NCBI RefSeq assembly: GCF_901827205.1
Contig: NZ_LR594675.1
Span: 5,264,001-5,328,000, forward strand
DNA from: Variovorax sp. PBS-H4
GTDB lineage: Bacteria > Pseudomonadota > Gammaproteobacteria > Burkholderiales > Burkholderiaceae_C
DNA: 64,000 nucleotides
Direction of reading: 5' to 3'
Both the position numbers and the translations under genes were made by a program. Of this stretch, positions 17,471-25,723 are shown piece after piece (within the stretch, counting starts at the first letter, position 1; every line of letters begins with the position of its first letter). Below the pieces are notes generated by a model. It had not been told where the DNA came from and made no database searches. It saw only the letters and a list, made by a program, of their open reading frames with translations.

Positions 17471-19630
17471 CTATCTTTGAGTCTTGGCAATCACTAGCGC
17501 GTCCAGCACCACTGCCCCACTGCCTTCCGGCAGGACTGCAACAGGATTCAAATCGATGGCTTCGAGCTCGTTTGCGTAGGCCACCGCAATGTCAGACAGT
17601 CGCTCCAGCATCCTGGCCAGCGCATCGCGGTCTCCCACGACGCTGCCGCGGTAGCCGCCCAGCATGCTTCCTAGACGCGTTCGATTGACCAACTCCCCGG
17701 CGGTCTCCAGGTCCACGGGAGCAAGCTCGAAGGTAGCGTCCTGAAGGATCTCGACCAATACGCCTCCAGAACCGACCACGATGCCAGGCGGGAAGGGTCG
17801 ATGCGTCACCACCCCCAGGATTGCTTCGACGCCGCCGCGGATCATCTTCTGCACCAGTACGCCAGTCACGCGTGCCTCAGGTGCCTTGCGGGCGACGCTC
17901 TCCTGAATCTGCCGATAGGCGGCCCTCACAGCGTCTGCGTCGGACAGATTGATGATCACGCCGCCGACTTCGCTCTTGTGCGGAAGGTCCGCGGACTCAA
18001 TCTTCAGCACTACGGGGTAGCCGACTACCTCGGCATGGGCAACAGCATCGCTCTCGGATGAAGCCAGACCTTCGGCGGTCACGGCAATTCCATGGTCCTC
18101 GAGAAAGAGCTTGCTCTCGCGCTCGGTGAACGGGTCACCGGATACGAGCCTTGAAGCCCACTCTTCCTGGCGTTCGACGCTGAGCGTTTTGGGAGCGGCT
18201 TCGGTGGAGGCAAACGCCGCATAGTCCACCAGATGCTTGATCGCGCGCAATGCATTCCCCATACCGCACAGCGTCGGAATTTGACTTAGTGGAGCAAGCA
18301 CGTCGGGGTGAATCCTGGCTGACAGATTGTTGAAGAACACGACCGGCTTGTGAGCATGGTTGGCGCGCTCGGCAACGGCCTTGGCGAGCTTCTCGTAGAT
18401 GGCCGCCTGGTCTTCCCCCATTGAAGAAGGACAATCTTGCGAAACTGCAACGATGTGAATCGACGGATCGTTCAGCAATGCGTCCAGGCAGTCGCCGTAC
18501 ATCTTGGTGTCGAATACGCCAACGCCGGTAGCGTCAAGCGGATTGCGTGGCGCCCCGAAGGGGGGAAGCACGGTCCTAAGATGCGCCACGGTCGATTCAC
18601 AGAGATCCGGCAACACCAGTCCGCAGCGTTCAGCGATGTCGCATGTCATCGCCAGCTCGCCTCCGCTTACGTTGAGCACGCCTAGCCCAACACCTTCAGG
18701 CATCAAGCGAGTCGCAGAGAACAGCGCGATCGTCTGGACCAGCTCGTCGTAGTCTTCCACCAACACCACACCATGACGGCGAAAGAACGCCTGCAACGCA
18801 CTGTCGGAGCTGGCGATCGCGCCCGTGTGAGCGGCACTCGCAGCCGCTCCGGAGACGGAGCGGCCGACCTTCAGCGCCACGATCGGCTTGCCCGCCTTTC
18901 GCATCTTCGCCGCGGCGCTGGCAAATGCAGCGGGATCGCGCAGCGTTTCCACAAAGAGCGCCGCCACCTTTGTCGAGGGATCCTGCGCCAAGTAATCAAG
19001 GTACTCGGGAATATCTGTTACCGCCCCGTTTCCGAGGGACACCAGATGGCTGAACTTGAAGCGATTCAGACTGCTCAAGGCGATGCAAGCCGAACCCGAA
19101 TGCGAGATGAGCGCGATGTCCCCGGGTTCCAAGCCTTCCGGTACAGCGGCGCTGTAGAGAGCCACACCCTGCGCAACGCTGAAAATGCCAAGGCAGTTCG
19201 GCCCGCATAGATTTATCTGGTTATCGCGGCAAAACGAACCAATCTCAGCCTGCAAAGCGGCTCCGCGCTCACCCGTTTCAGCAAATCCGCTTGCGTAGAG
19301 CACGGCGCTGCGCGCTCCCGCTGCATGCGCACTTTTGAGGGCCTCGAGCGCCTTGTCCGCGCTCAGGGCAATGACGACGCAATCCACCGGTTCTGGCAGC
19401 GAATCCACGCCTCGATGGCAGGGTAGACCCAGAACTGATTCCGCGCTGGGGTGAATGGGATAGATGGCCCCTCCGTACCCGACGCGAAGGAGGTTCTTGA
19501 TAACGGTGTTGCCCATCGTGTCGGGGCGCGGCGACGCACCCAGCACGGCGATGGACTTGGGATTCATCAGTGAAGACAGGTAGTGCAAAAAGCAGGCTCC
19601 CGAGCTATCCATTCGAGACACGATTGTCAC
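17471..19630 (-). CDS. ADP-forming acyl-CoA synthetase
   Basis: The gene encodes a 719-residue NDP-forming acyl-CoA synthetase of the acetate-CoA-ligase (ADP-forming)/Pat-like type, which makes an acyl-CoA with ATP through a phosphohistidine. Domains in order are a CoA-binding Rossmann domain (about 20-145, SIAVLGASPRPDTMGN), succinyl-CoA-synthetase-like domains (about 150-460, with the histidine in ALISHSGSA) and an ATP-grasp domain (about 490-715, with PVVLKIESADLPHKSEVGG). It heads the operon acs-ech-ABC ATPase-permease-thioesterase-aldolase. The start could also be the internal ATG at MNPKSIAVLG. It is divergent from the SAH-hydrolase gene. Confidence 0.92.
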   Translation of the reverse strand: MTIVSRMDSSGACFLHYLSSLMNPKSIAVLGASPRPDTMGNTVIKNLLRVGYGGAIYPIHPSAESVLGLPCHRGVDSLPEPVDCVVIALSADKALEALKSAHAAGARSAVLYASGFAETGERGAALQAEIGSFCRDNQINLCGPNCLGIFSVAQGVALYSAAVPEGLEPGDIALISHSGSACIALSSLNRFKFSHLVSLGNGAVTDIPEYLDYLAQDPSTKVAALFVETLRDPAAFASAAAKMRKAGKPIVALKVGRSVSGAAASAAHTGAIASSDSALQAFFRRHGVVLVEDYDELVQTIALFSATRLMPEGVGLGVLNVSGGELAMTCDIAERCGLVLPDLCESTVAHLRTVLPPFGAPRNPLDATGVGVFDTKMYGDCLDALLNDPSIHIVAVSQDCPSSMGEDQAAIYEKLAKAVAERANHAHKPVVFFNNLSARIHPDVLAPLSQIPTLCGMGNALRAIKHLVDYAAFASTEAAPKTLSVERQEEWASRLVSGDPFTERESKLFLEDHGIAVTAEGLASSESDAVAHAEVVGYPVVLKIESADLPHKSEVGGVIINLSDADAVRAAYRQIQESVARKAPEARVTGVLVQKMIRGGVEAILGVVTHRPFPPGIVVGSGGVLVEILQDATFELAPVDLETAGELVNRTRLGSMLGGYRGSVVGDRDALARMLERLSDIAVAYANELEAIDLNPVAVLPEGSGAVVLDALVIAKTQR

Positions 19631-19689
19631 GATGCGGCGACTCTAGTGAGCGGTCCTATGCGGGTCAATCACAGTTTTTCGGCGCCAAC

Positions 19690-19714
19690 GTACTAATTTT
19701 TGAAACACGCTAAC
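19690..19714 (+). promoter_or_regulatory. Candidate operator in the acs/ahcY divergent region
   Basis: GTACTAATTTTTGAAAC (19690-19706), followed by ACGCTAACG, lies 60 bases before the acyl-CoA synthetase start and 35 bases before the riboswitch. It matches the site upstream of deaminase gene 1 (9803) at 15 of 18 positions and related strings upstream of other island genes. A LysR operator shared by the island is suggested. Confidence 0.45.
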
Positions 19715-19740
19715 GCGGTCCGAACACTAGAATTTACCTA

Positions 19741-19856
19741 CCGAGGAGCGCTGCAACGATCGCACTCGCCAATGCGCGCGAGGCCGGTCTGTCAGGCTCG
19801 GAAGGCTGCCAACGACCGGCGGCTGCAACTGCGCTCACCGACAGGGTGCGGTGAGC
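19741..19856 (+). ncRNA. S-adenosylhomocysteine (SAH) riboswitch with expression platform
   Basis: The leader of the SAH-hydrolase gene matches the SAH riboswitch consensus: CCGAGGAGCGCTGCAACG at the 5' end (19741-19758), TCAGGCTCGG (19792-19801) and AACTGCGCTCACC (19828-19839 region). GAGCGC (19746-19751) pairs with GCGCTC (19831-19836) as P1, and CCGAG (19741-19745) can pair with CTCGG (19797-19801). Directly after it, GCTCACCG (19833-19840) is the exact complement of CGGTGAGC (19849-19856), an alternative hairpin that would break P1. In known cases SAH binding turns ahcY expression on. Confidence 0.9.
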
Positions 19857-19905
19857 CTCGGCGTTCATCAGGCTCTGGCGGCAACCCACTAGAAGGAGCA
19901 ATAGG

Positions 19906-21342
19906 ATGAACGAGAAAGTGACGTCGATGCGTGCGGCAGACCGCGTCGTAGCTGACATCAAGTTGGCCGATTGGGGCCACAAGGAGCTTCGCATCGCCGA
20001 GACGGAAATGCCTGGCCTGATGGCGATCCGGGACGAGTTCCTGGGACAGCAACCCCTCAAGGGGGCGCGTATCGCGGGGTCTTTGCACATGACCATCCAG
20101 ACCGGGGTGCTGATAGAGACGCTGCAAGCGCTTGGCGCCACCGTCCGATGGGCCTCATGCAACATCTTCTCCACCCAGGACCATGCCGCAGCTGCCGTGG
20201 CCTCCACTGGCACCCCTGTGTTCGCCGTCAAGGGTGAGACATTGGAGGAATACTGGGACTACACCCACCGCATCTTCGACTTCGGTGGCGCGCGCGGAGA
20301 CCCCGATGAAGGTCCGAACCTGATACTCGACGACGGGGGCGACGCTACCCTCCTCATGCACCTGGGGACCAGAGCGGAAACGGATCGCAGTGTCATTTCC
20401 AAGCCGACGAGTTCCGAGGAACGCATCCTATTCGCAGCGATCGAACAAAGATTGAGCAGCGATCCGACGTGGTACAGCCGCCGCCTGCGCAACATCATAG
20501 GTGTGACAGAGGAGACGACCACGGGTGTCTTGAGGCTTAACGATATGAGCGCAAAGGGGGAGCTCGCCATTCGCGCTATCGCCGTGAATGACTCCGTCAC
20601 CAAGAGCAAGTTCGACAACACCTACGGCTGCAGAGAATCGCTGGTGGACGCGATCAAGCGCGCTACCGACGTCATGATCGCAGGCAAGATCGCCGTGGTC
20701 GCCGGCTTCGGCGGCGTAGGAAAGGGTTGCGCGCAGGCGCTGCGCGCCCTCAGTGCTCAGGTCTGGGTCACGGAAGTGGACCCGATCAATGCGCTGCAGG
20801 CAGCTATGGAAGGGTATCGAGTAGTGACGATGGACGAGGCGGCAAGCCAAGCCGACATCTTCGTGACCGCAACGGGGAACCGCGACGTCATTACATACGA
20901 ACACATGAGCCGCATGAAGGATCAAGCCATCGTCTGCAATATTGGGCATTTCGACAACGAGATCGACGTCGCCTCTCTCGCAGAATGTCAGTGGGACGAG
21001 ATCAAGCCTCAGGTCGATCATGTAGTCTTCCCCGACGGCAAGAGGATCATCCTGCTCGCCAAAGGCCGTCTGGTGAACCTGGGTTGCGCGACCGGCCACC
21101 CGAGCTTCGTGATGTCAGCCAGCCTCGCCAATCAGACGCTTGGCCAGATTGAGCTCTTCACCAGGCAGGAAGCCTATGAGAAGGGCCGGGTGTACGTGCT
21201 CTCGAAGCTCCTGGACGAGAAAGTCGCACTGTTGCATCTCGCCAAGCTTGGCGCCTCGCTGACCCAGCTCTCCGACGTGCAGGCGGCATACATCGGAGTG
21301 GACAAGGCTGGTCCGTTCAAGTCCGAAGCGTATCGCTACTGA
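19906..21342 (+). CDS. ahcY: S-adenosylhomocysteine hydrolase (adenosylhomocysteinase)
   Basis: The gene encodes a 478-residue NAD-dependent enzyme that reversibly splits S-adenosylhomocysteine to adenosine and homocysteine. Diagnostic motifs are SLHMTIQTGVLIETL, CNIFSTQDHAAAA, VTKSKFDNTYGCRESL and the NAD-binding GFGGVGKGCAQAL near residue 266; the C-terminus ends KSEAYRY as usual, and the length includes the long bacterial form of the catalytic domain. The ATG follows AAGGAG. Its own SAH riboswitch precedes it. Position between two deaminase-family genes suggests adenosine removal to pull the reaction (inference). A housekeeping copy probably exists elsewhere in the genome. Confidence 0.96.
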   Translation: MNEKVTSMRAADRVVADIKLADWGHKELRIAETEMPGLMAIRDEFLGQQPLKGARIAGSLHMTIQTGVLIETLQALGATVRWASCNIFSTQDHAAAAVASTGTPVFAVKGETLEEYWDYTHRIFDFGGARGDPDEGPNLILDDGGDATLLMHLGTRAETDRSVISKPTSSEERILFAAIEQRLSSDPTWYSRRLRNIIGVTEETTTGVLRLNDMSAKGELAIRAIAVNDSVTKSKFDNTYGCRESLVDAIKRATDVMIAGKIAVVAGFGGVGKGCAQALRALSAQVWVTEVDPINALQAAMEGYRVVTMDEAASQADIFVTATGNRDVITYEHMSRMKDQAIVCNIGHFDNEIDVASLAECQWDEIKPQVDHVVFPDGKRIILLAKGRLVNLGCATGHPSFVMSASLANQTLGQIELFTRQEAYEKGRVYVLSKLLDEKVALLHLAKLGASLTQLSDVQAAYIGVDKAGPFKSEAYRY

Positions 21343-21387
21343 AGGCGCGTCGACCAGGGGCGCAGCGATCCTCGCCCACTGGGTGGC

Positions 21388-22341
21388 TCAATAGCCGCGG
21401 TCAACGTCCACTGCAAACTCGGGCACATTCCCGCGTCGCACACAGTCAAGATTCAGCAGGGTCTGACGCGCAATCTCCAGGGTGCTGGCGCGGGTCGCCA
21501 TGTGAGGCGTGATCAATACCTGCTCCTGGTCCCAGAACGGGTGTTCCGGCGGCAGCGGTTCCTGCATGAATACATCCAGAGTGGCGCCGGCGATATGTCC
21601 GGAGCTCAATGCAGCCAACAGGTCAGCCTCGTTCAGGTGAGCACCGCGCCCCACATTGATGACATGCGCACCTTCTGGCAACCTGGAAAACAGTGAGGCA
21701 CAGAGGAAGCCACGAGTCTCGATAGTAAGAGGCAACAGACATACTAGCGTGTCGCATGCTGCCAGAAAGTCATCCAGTTGAGTTGCCCCGTGGTAGTGGG
21801 CCACGTATGCTGGCAGGTCTGCCTTTGCGCTATTGCTCCAGCCTCGCACGCTGTATCCCATCGCATTCAACGCGACTGCGCAGGCACGTCCCATCTGGCC
21901 CATTCCCGCAATGCCGACGGTGTGGCTGATGGTGGGACAAGCCTCGAACTTCAACCAATGGCGGTCTGAGCGTGCTCGCAGGACCACGTCCATGCGGCGA
22001 TGACGATGCGCCACAGCCCAGGAGACGTACGAGACCATTCCGGTGGTCGCGCCCGGATCCACGATACGGCAGACCGGGACGCCACGCGGCAGTTCAGCGT
22101 CGATCTCGAGATGATCGATACCCGCGCCGAGCGACTGGATCAGGACAAGGCGCGGCAAAGAAGCGCATACGCCAGGCGGCGGCGACCAGCATGCGACAGC
22201 TTCGATGTCCTCCAGCCTTCCGAGTTCAGGCCATGCCCGTACATCGATGTCCGGGCGGAGTGCGCGAAAAGCAGCGATCAGCGAGGTGTTGTCGCCGCAG
22301 CGCAGGATGGCGATGCAAGGCGGCTTGGATGTGGTCGACAT
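21388..22341 (-). CDS. D-isomer 2-hydroxyacid dehydrogenase (GhrA-like)
   Basis: The gene encodes a 317-residue NAD(P)-dependent reductase of 2-keto acids such as glyoxylate or hydroxypyruvate. The nucleotide-binding motif is GIAGMGQMGRACAVAL, and the catalytic Arg, Glu and His are in NVGRGAHLN, FMQEPLPPEHPFW and LITPHMA. The short form without a long N-terminal lobe resembles E. coli GhrA. I start at the ATG at 22341; upstream sequence in frame is not family-like. It is the last gene of the minus-strand run that starts with deaminase 2, and is convergent with ahcY. Confidence 0.92.
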   Translation of the reverse strand: MSTTSKPPCIAILRCGDNTSLIAAFRALRPDIDVRAWPELGRLEDIEAVACWSPPPGVCASLPRLVLIQSLGAGIDHLEIDAELPRGVPVCRIVDPGATTGMVSYVSWAVAHRHRRMDVVLRARSDRHWLKFEACPTISHTVGIAGMGQMGRACAVALNAMGYSVRGWSNSAKADLPAYVAHYHGATQLDDFLAACDTLVCLLPLTIETRGFLCASLFSRLPEGAHVINVGRGAHLNEADLLAALSSGHIAGATLDVFMQEPLPPEHPFWDQEQVLITPHMATRASTLEIARQTLLNLDCVRRGNVPEFAVDVDRGY

Positions 22342-22373
22342 GAAGGCACGGTGGAAAACCAGGAGCGGTCGCT

Positions 22374-23351
22374 TCAGCGCTTCACGGCGGCCACGGCACG
22401 CACAGCTGCGCACAGACGCTCGACGAAGATGGCGGCAGCGGAAGGCAAGCTGCGGTCCGCATGAACGCTCACGTTCAGCGGCCACCGGTCGAGACCTTGA
22501 CCACGCAGCGGGACGTACTTCATGCGGGCCGGCGCCTGGTGATCGCCGAAGTACCTGTCCACGATGGCAACGGCCAGCCCAGCCCCGGCTGAGGCCCGCA
22601 TAAGCTCGAAAGAATTGGTCACGAGCAAGCCGCGTGGTCGAATCTTCGCCTTGGCGAACATGCGAACATAGCTCTCTCGGATAGTGAGAGACGCATCCGG
22701 GAGCGCGATGTCCTCGCCTGCGCACTCTGAAATATCAACGTAGTCGCGCTGTGCGAAGGGGTGGCTTCGCGCGACCAGGAGGCATGGTGTGGTCATCGCC
22801 TGTGCGACAACCGACACATTGAACGTGTCGGGCGTGATGTAGGACAAGGACACATCGATGTGCTGATTGGCCACCATCTCGGTCAGTTTGTTGCCACCGG
22901 CGACGGTCACCTCAAAGGTGATGCCTGGGTACTCGGCATGGAAGCGCTGCAGAAATTGCGGCACGAAATCTCGAGTGAAGGATTCAGAAATGCCGAGCTT
23001 GACTTTGCCGCGTCGGACGGCTTTAAGCGACTGGATATCATCGCGGACAGCTTCGAGGCCCGCTTCGAGGGCCATCGCGTACTTGAGCACCACCTCCCCC
23101 TCAGGCGTAAGCTTGGCGCCCTTCTGCCCGCGATGGCGCTCAAGCAACTCAGCGCCGAGTTCTTCCTCCAGCAAATGGATCAACCTCGAGATCGCGGAAG
23201 CCGCCACATGCAACTCCTCTGCGGCGCGACGCATCGATCCTGCCTTTACCACGCCGACGAAGTACTTGAGCGCATTGCTGCTCACCAGACGCAGCTCAGC
23301 TTTCCATTCGTACCGTTCCTCTCGTTTGAACGACTTGGGGTTCGTGTTCAT
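22374..23351 (-). CDS. LysR-family regulator (island copy 2)
   Basis: The gene encodes a 325-residue LysR regulator closely related to that at 12470-13381 but with about 20 extra N-terminal residues. The helix-turn-helix (MRRAAEELHVAASAISRLIHLLEEELG) and the effector domain (GKVKLGISESFTRDF) are clear. Its ATG overlaps the stop of the FMN dehydrogenase gene in an ATGA, so this regulator is translated as part of the catabolic operon, which implies feedback; a later internal start is possible. The duplicate pair of regulators is a defining feature of the island. Confidence 0.92.
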   Translation of the reverse strand: MNTNPKSFKREERYEWKAELRLVSSNALKYFVGVVKAGSMRRAAEELHVAASAISRLIHLLEEELGAELLERHRGQKGAKLTPEGEVVLKYAMALEAGLEAVRDDIQSLKAVRRGKVKLGISESFTRDFVPQFLQRFHAEYPGITFEVTVAGGNKLTEMVANQHIDVSLSYITPDTFNVSVVAQAMTTPCLLVARSHPFAQRDYVDISECAGEDIALPDASLTIRESYVRMFAKAKIRPRGLLVTNSFELMRASAGAGLAVAIVDRYFGDHQAPARMKYVPLRGQGLDRWPLNVSVHADRSLPSAAAIFVERLCAAVRAVAAVKR

Positions 23352-24541
23352 GAAGGCAGCAATCCGACTTCCGGCCTCGAAGAGGCGAGCAGAAGCGAAG
23401 TGTCCAGTTCGCCGACCTCGCGCACTCCCACCTGCCGCAGCACCCGCAGCAGTTCATCTGCCAGGATGTCGATCGCCTTTGTAGCCCCTTTCTTCCCGCC
23501 GGCGGCGACGCCATAGAGCGTCGGCCTGCCGACAAAAACGAAGCTCGCCCCGAAGCAAAGTGCCAGTGCCACGTCGGCCCCCCTGCGCACGCCGCCGTCC
23601 ATCATCACGGGGAGCGCCGATCCAACAGCAGCGCGTACGGCGCGCAGTGCCGTAAGAGAACTGGCAGCCCGATCCAGCTGGCGTCCACCATGGTTGGAAA
23701 CAATGATGCCGTCGACGCCATGTCCGACCGCCTGTCGGGCATCGTCAGGATGCATGATTCCCTTGAGTATGAGCTTGCCGCCCCACCGCCGCCGGAACTC
23801 CTTGATGTCGGTCCAGGTGACCTGGGCCGGAGACTGTGTACGAACGAAGTTGGCCACCTGCATGGGACTTGCCTGCCTCCCTGCATACGGCCTCCAGTCC
23901 TCGAAGAAAGGCAGACCACCGTTGTTCAGGAAGCGCAGCAGCCAACCGGGATGCAGAAGCGCCTCCATGGTCGCGCGCGAGTTGTGCTTCCAGGGCAATC
24001 CGAACCCGTTGCGCAGGTCACGTTCGCGCTTCGAACCCACGGGAATATCGACGGTGACCACAAGATGGTCGATACCGACGCGCGCCGCCCGATCGATCAC
24101 ATCGAGGGCGATGCTCTTGTCCTTCGACGGATAAAGCTGCAACCATGTCTGCCTCAGCCCGTGATGGCATGCGTCCTCCAGCGAGGTATTGCTGACCCCA
24201 GACAAGATGAACGGAATGCCGCGCCCTGCAGCGGCGCGAGCTAACATCAGGTCTGCGCCGGGCCGGAGCAAGCCCGCAAAACCTGTTGGGGCAATCCCGA
24301 AGGGCTGCTCATAGGTCCGCCCGAACAGCTTGGTCGTGCCTCGCGCCTCCTCCACATCTCGGAGATAGCGCGGGACGAATGCGTGCTGGGCGAAGGCGTC
24401 CACATTGCGATTCAAACCGGTCTCGTCCTCGACGCCACCATCGAGGTAGTCATACAAGAAGCGCGGAAGCGTACGTCGTGCGAGACTTCGCAGATCGGCA
24501 ATCGACAGGGCAGTCTCCAGGCTGCGGCGCATCAGATACAC
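23348..24541 (-). CDS. FMN-dependent 2-hydroxyacid dehydrogenase/oxidase
   Basis: The gene encodes a 397-residue TIM-barrel flavoprotein of the L-lactate dehydrogenase (LldD)/glycolate oxidase/mandelate dehydrogenase family, which oxidises an L-2-hydroxy acid to the keto acid. Visible are FGIAPTGFAGLLRPGAD (FMN site), the VTVDIPVGSKRERDLRNGF segment typical of lactate/mandelate members, and the catalytic His-Arg motif SNHGGRQLD followed by MMDGGVRRGAD. Together with the downstream NAD-dependent 2-hydroxyacid dehydrogenase it points to a hydroxyacid/keto-acid intermediate in the island's pathway. It overlaps the LysR gene by four bases. Confidence 0.93.
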   Translation of the reverse strand: MYLMRRSLETALSIADLRSLARRTLPRFLYDYLDGGVEDETGLNRNVDAFAQHAFVPRYLRDVEEARGTTKLFGRTYEQPFGIAPTGFAGLLRPGADLMLARAAAGRGIPFILSGVSNTSLEDACHHGLRQTWLQLYPSKDKSIALDVIDRAARVGIDHLVVTVDIPVGSKRERDLRNGFGLPWKHNSRATMEALLHPGWLLRFLNNGGLPFFEDWRPYAGRQASPMQVANFVRTQSPAQVTWTDIKEFRRRWGGKLILKGIMHPDDARQAVGHGVDGIIVSNHGGRQLDRAASSLTALRAVRAAVGSALPVMMDGGVRRGADVALALCFGASFVFVGRPTLYGVAAGGKKGATKAIDILADELLRVLRQVGVREVGELDTSLLLASSRPEVGLLPS

Positions 24542-24602
24542 ACAACAGACCGTGTGTCACGGTAGTGCCCCGCGGACATCACAAGATGTCGCCAGACATC
24601 GC

Positions 24603-25700
24603 TCACCAGTTCGCGCACTTCTCGGCAGCTTGTCGAATTGACGAGACGTCAAACTGATTGGCGCGCCGGTAGAGATCCGCATCGTGGATCATCAGAGAGC
24701 TCGCCGGCACGGTGCGCGCGATCTGCCCCGACTTGAGCATGTACTGCTCCAACCGCGTCACGGCAGCGCCATCTACATTGCCCCAGTACTTGCCGCCACC
24801 AATGTTGTAGCCATCTCGGAAAGAGTCGAGCTGTGCTTTGAGCAGATTGGTGTCCCACTGGGCCAGCATCGATGGGTCGACCGGACCTGTGCTTTTGGTA
24901 TTCGGCCAGTCCTTCCACTGGATGCGGCGGACGCAGTCAGGATTGGCGAATGCGAATTCCGACGCCTTGGCCATCCCTCTGACAATGGCCTCAACCATCT
25001 TTGGATCGGCCTCGATCGTCTTCGACATCGCCGCAATGCTGAAGTCGGGAAGGGTTCTCCAATCTTCTCCGCGCAGGTATCTCATCTTGAGGCCTGCGTT
25101 CTCGAAGCCCGCCATCGCGCTTGCCCAGAACATGAGCCCCTGCACGCGCCCACTCTTGAGCGCGTCGATTGCTGGCGCGCCGCCACCCGTGGCTACAAAC
25201 TTGACATCCTTGTCCGGATCGATGCCCTTGTCCTTGAGATAGGCGCGCAGAATAGCCACGCCCCCCGACCCCAGCCCAAAGACACCAATCGTCTTGCCCT
25301 TGAAATCTGTGATGGAACGAAGCGGTGAGTCTTCAAGCACGCCGACGCTCCAATCGATCACACCGTGGTTGGTCACGAACTTGACCGGCTGGTTGTTAAG
25401 CGACTGGGCCTGCACTGCGACGCTGGCGTTAATTTGCGCGAAATCCGCCTGGCCGGCAATCAGCAGCGCGATCGTCTGAGCGGGCGGCGCCAGCGGGGTG
25501 ATCTCTACATCGTAGCCCTCATCGCTCCAGTAACCCAATGCAAGCGGAAGGTTCAGTGTGGGATAAGAGATGTTGAGCACCTGCGTGCCCACAACGATCC
25601 TGACCTTCTTCTTTGGAGTTTGCGCAGTGGCTTGGGTGCTCGCAAGTACCGCGAAGGCTCCGATCAAGACACCTAACCATCTGACTGCTTTCATGAACAT
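24603..25700 (-). CDS. ABC transporter substrate-binding protein, NMT1/SsuA-like (copy 2)
   Basis: The gene encodes a 365-residue periplasmic binding protein, paralogous to that at 11159-12277. A signal peptide spans about residues 1-26 (WLGVLIGAFAVLASTQATA). Shared blocks with copy 1 include PLALGYW..EGYDV, GGGAPA.DALK..RVQ.LMFW, and DPKMVEAIVRG. The start is ATG at 25700 or the ATG two codons on (25694). No permease or ATPase adjoins it, so it may share the SsuBC-type pair at 14977-16562. It is 23 bases downstream of the deaminase 2 gene. Confidence 0.9.
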   Translation of the reverse strand: MFMKAVRWLGVLIGAFAVLASTQATAQTPKKKVRIVVGTQVLNISYPTLNLPLALGYWSDEGYDVEITPLAPPAQTIALLIAGQADFAQINASVAVQAQSLNNQPVKFVTNHGVIDWSVGVLEDSPLRSITDFKGKTIGVFGLGSGGVAILRAYLKDKGIDPDKDVKFVATGGGAPAIDALKSGRVQGLMFWASAMAGFENAGLKMRYLRGEDWRTLPDFSIAAMSKTIEADPKMVEAIVRGMAKASEFAFANPDCVRRIQWKDWPNTKSTGPVDPSMLAQWDTNLLKAQLDSFRDGYNIGGGKYWGNVDGAAVTRLEQYMLKSGQIARTVPASSLMIHDADLYRRANQFDVSSIRQAAEKCANW

Positions 25701-25723
25701 AATAGGTACACCAGTGAGAGAAA

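Noticed and set aside
14511..19630. Reading the operon as a fluoroacetate pathway
   Set aside because: No fluorinase or nucleoside phosphorylase is present and FlK-like thioesterases are common; kept only as a speculative lead.
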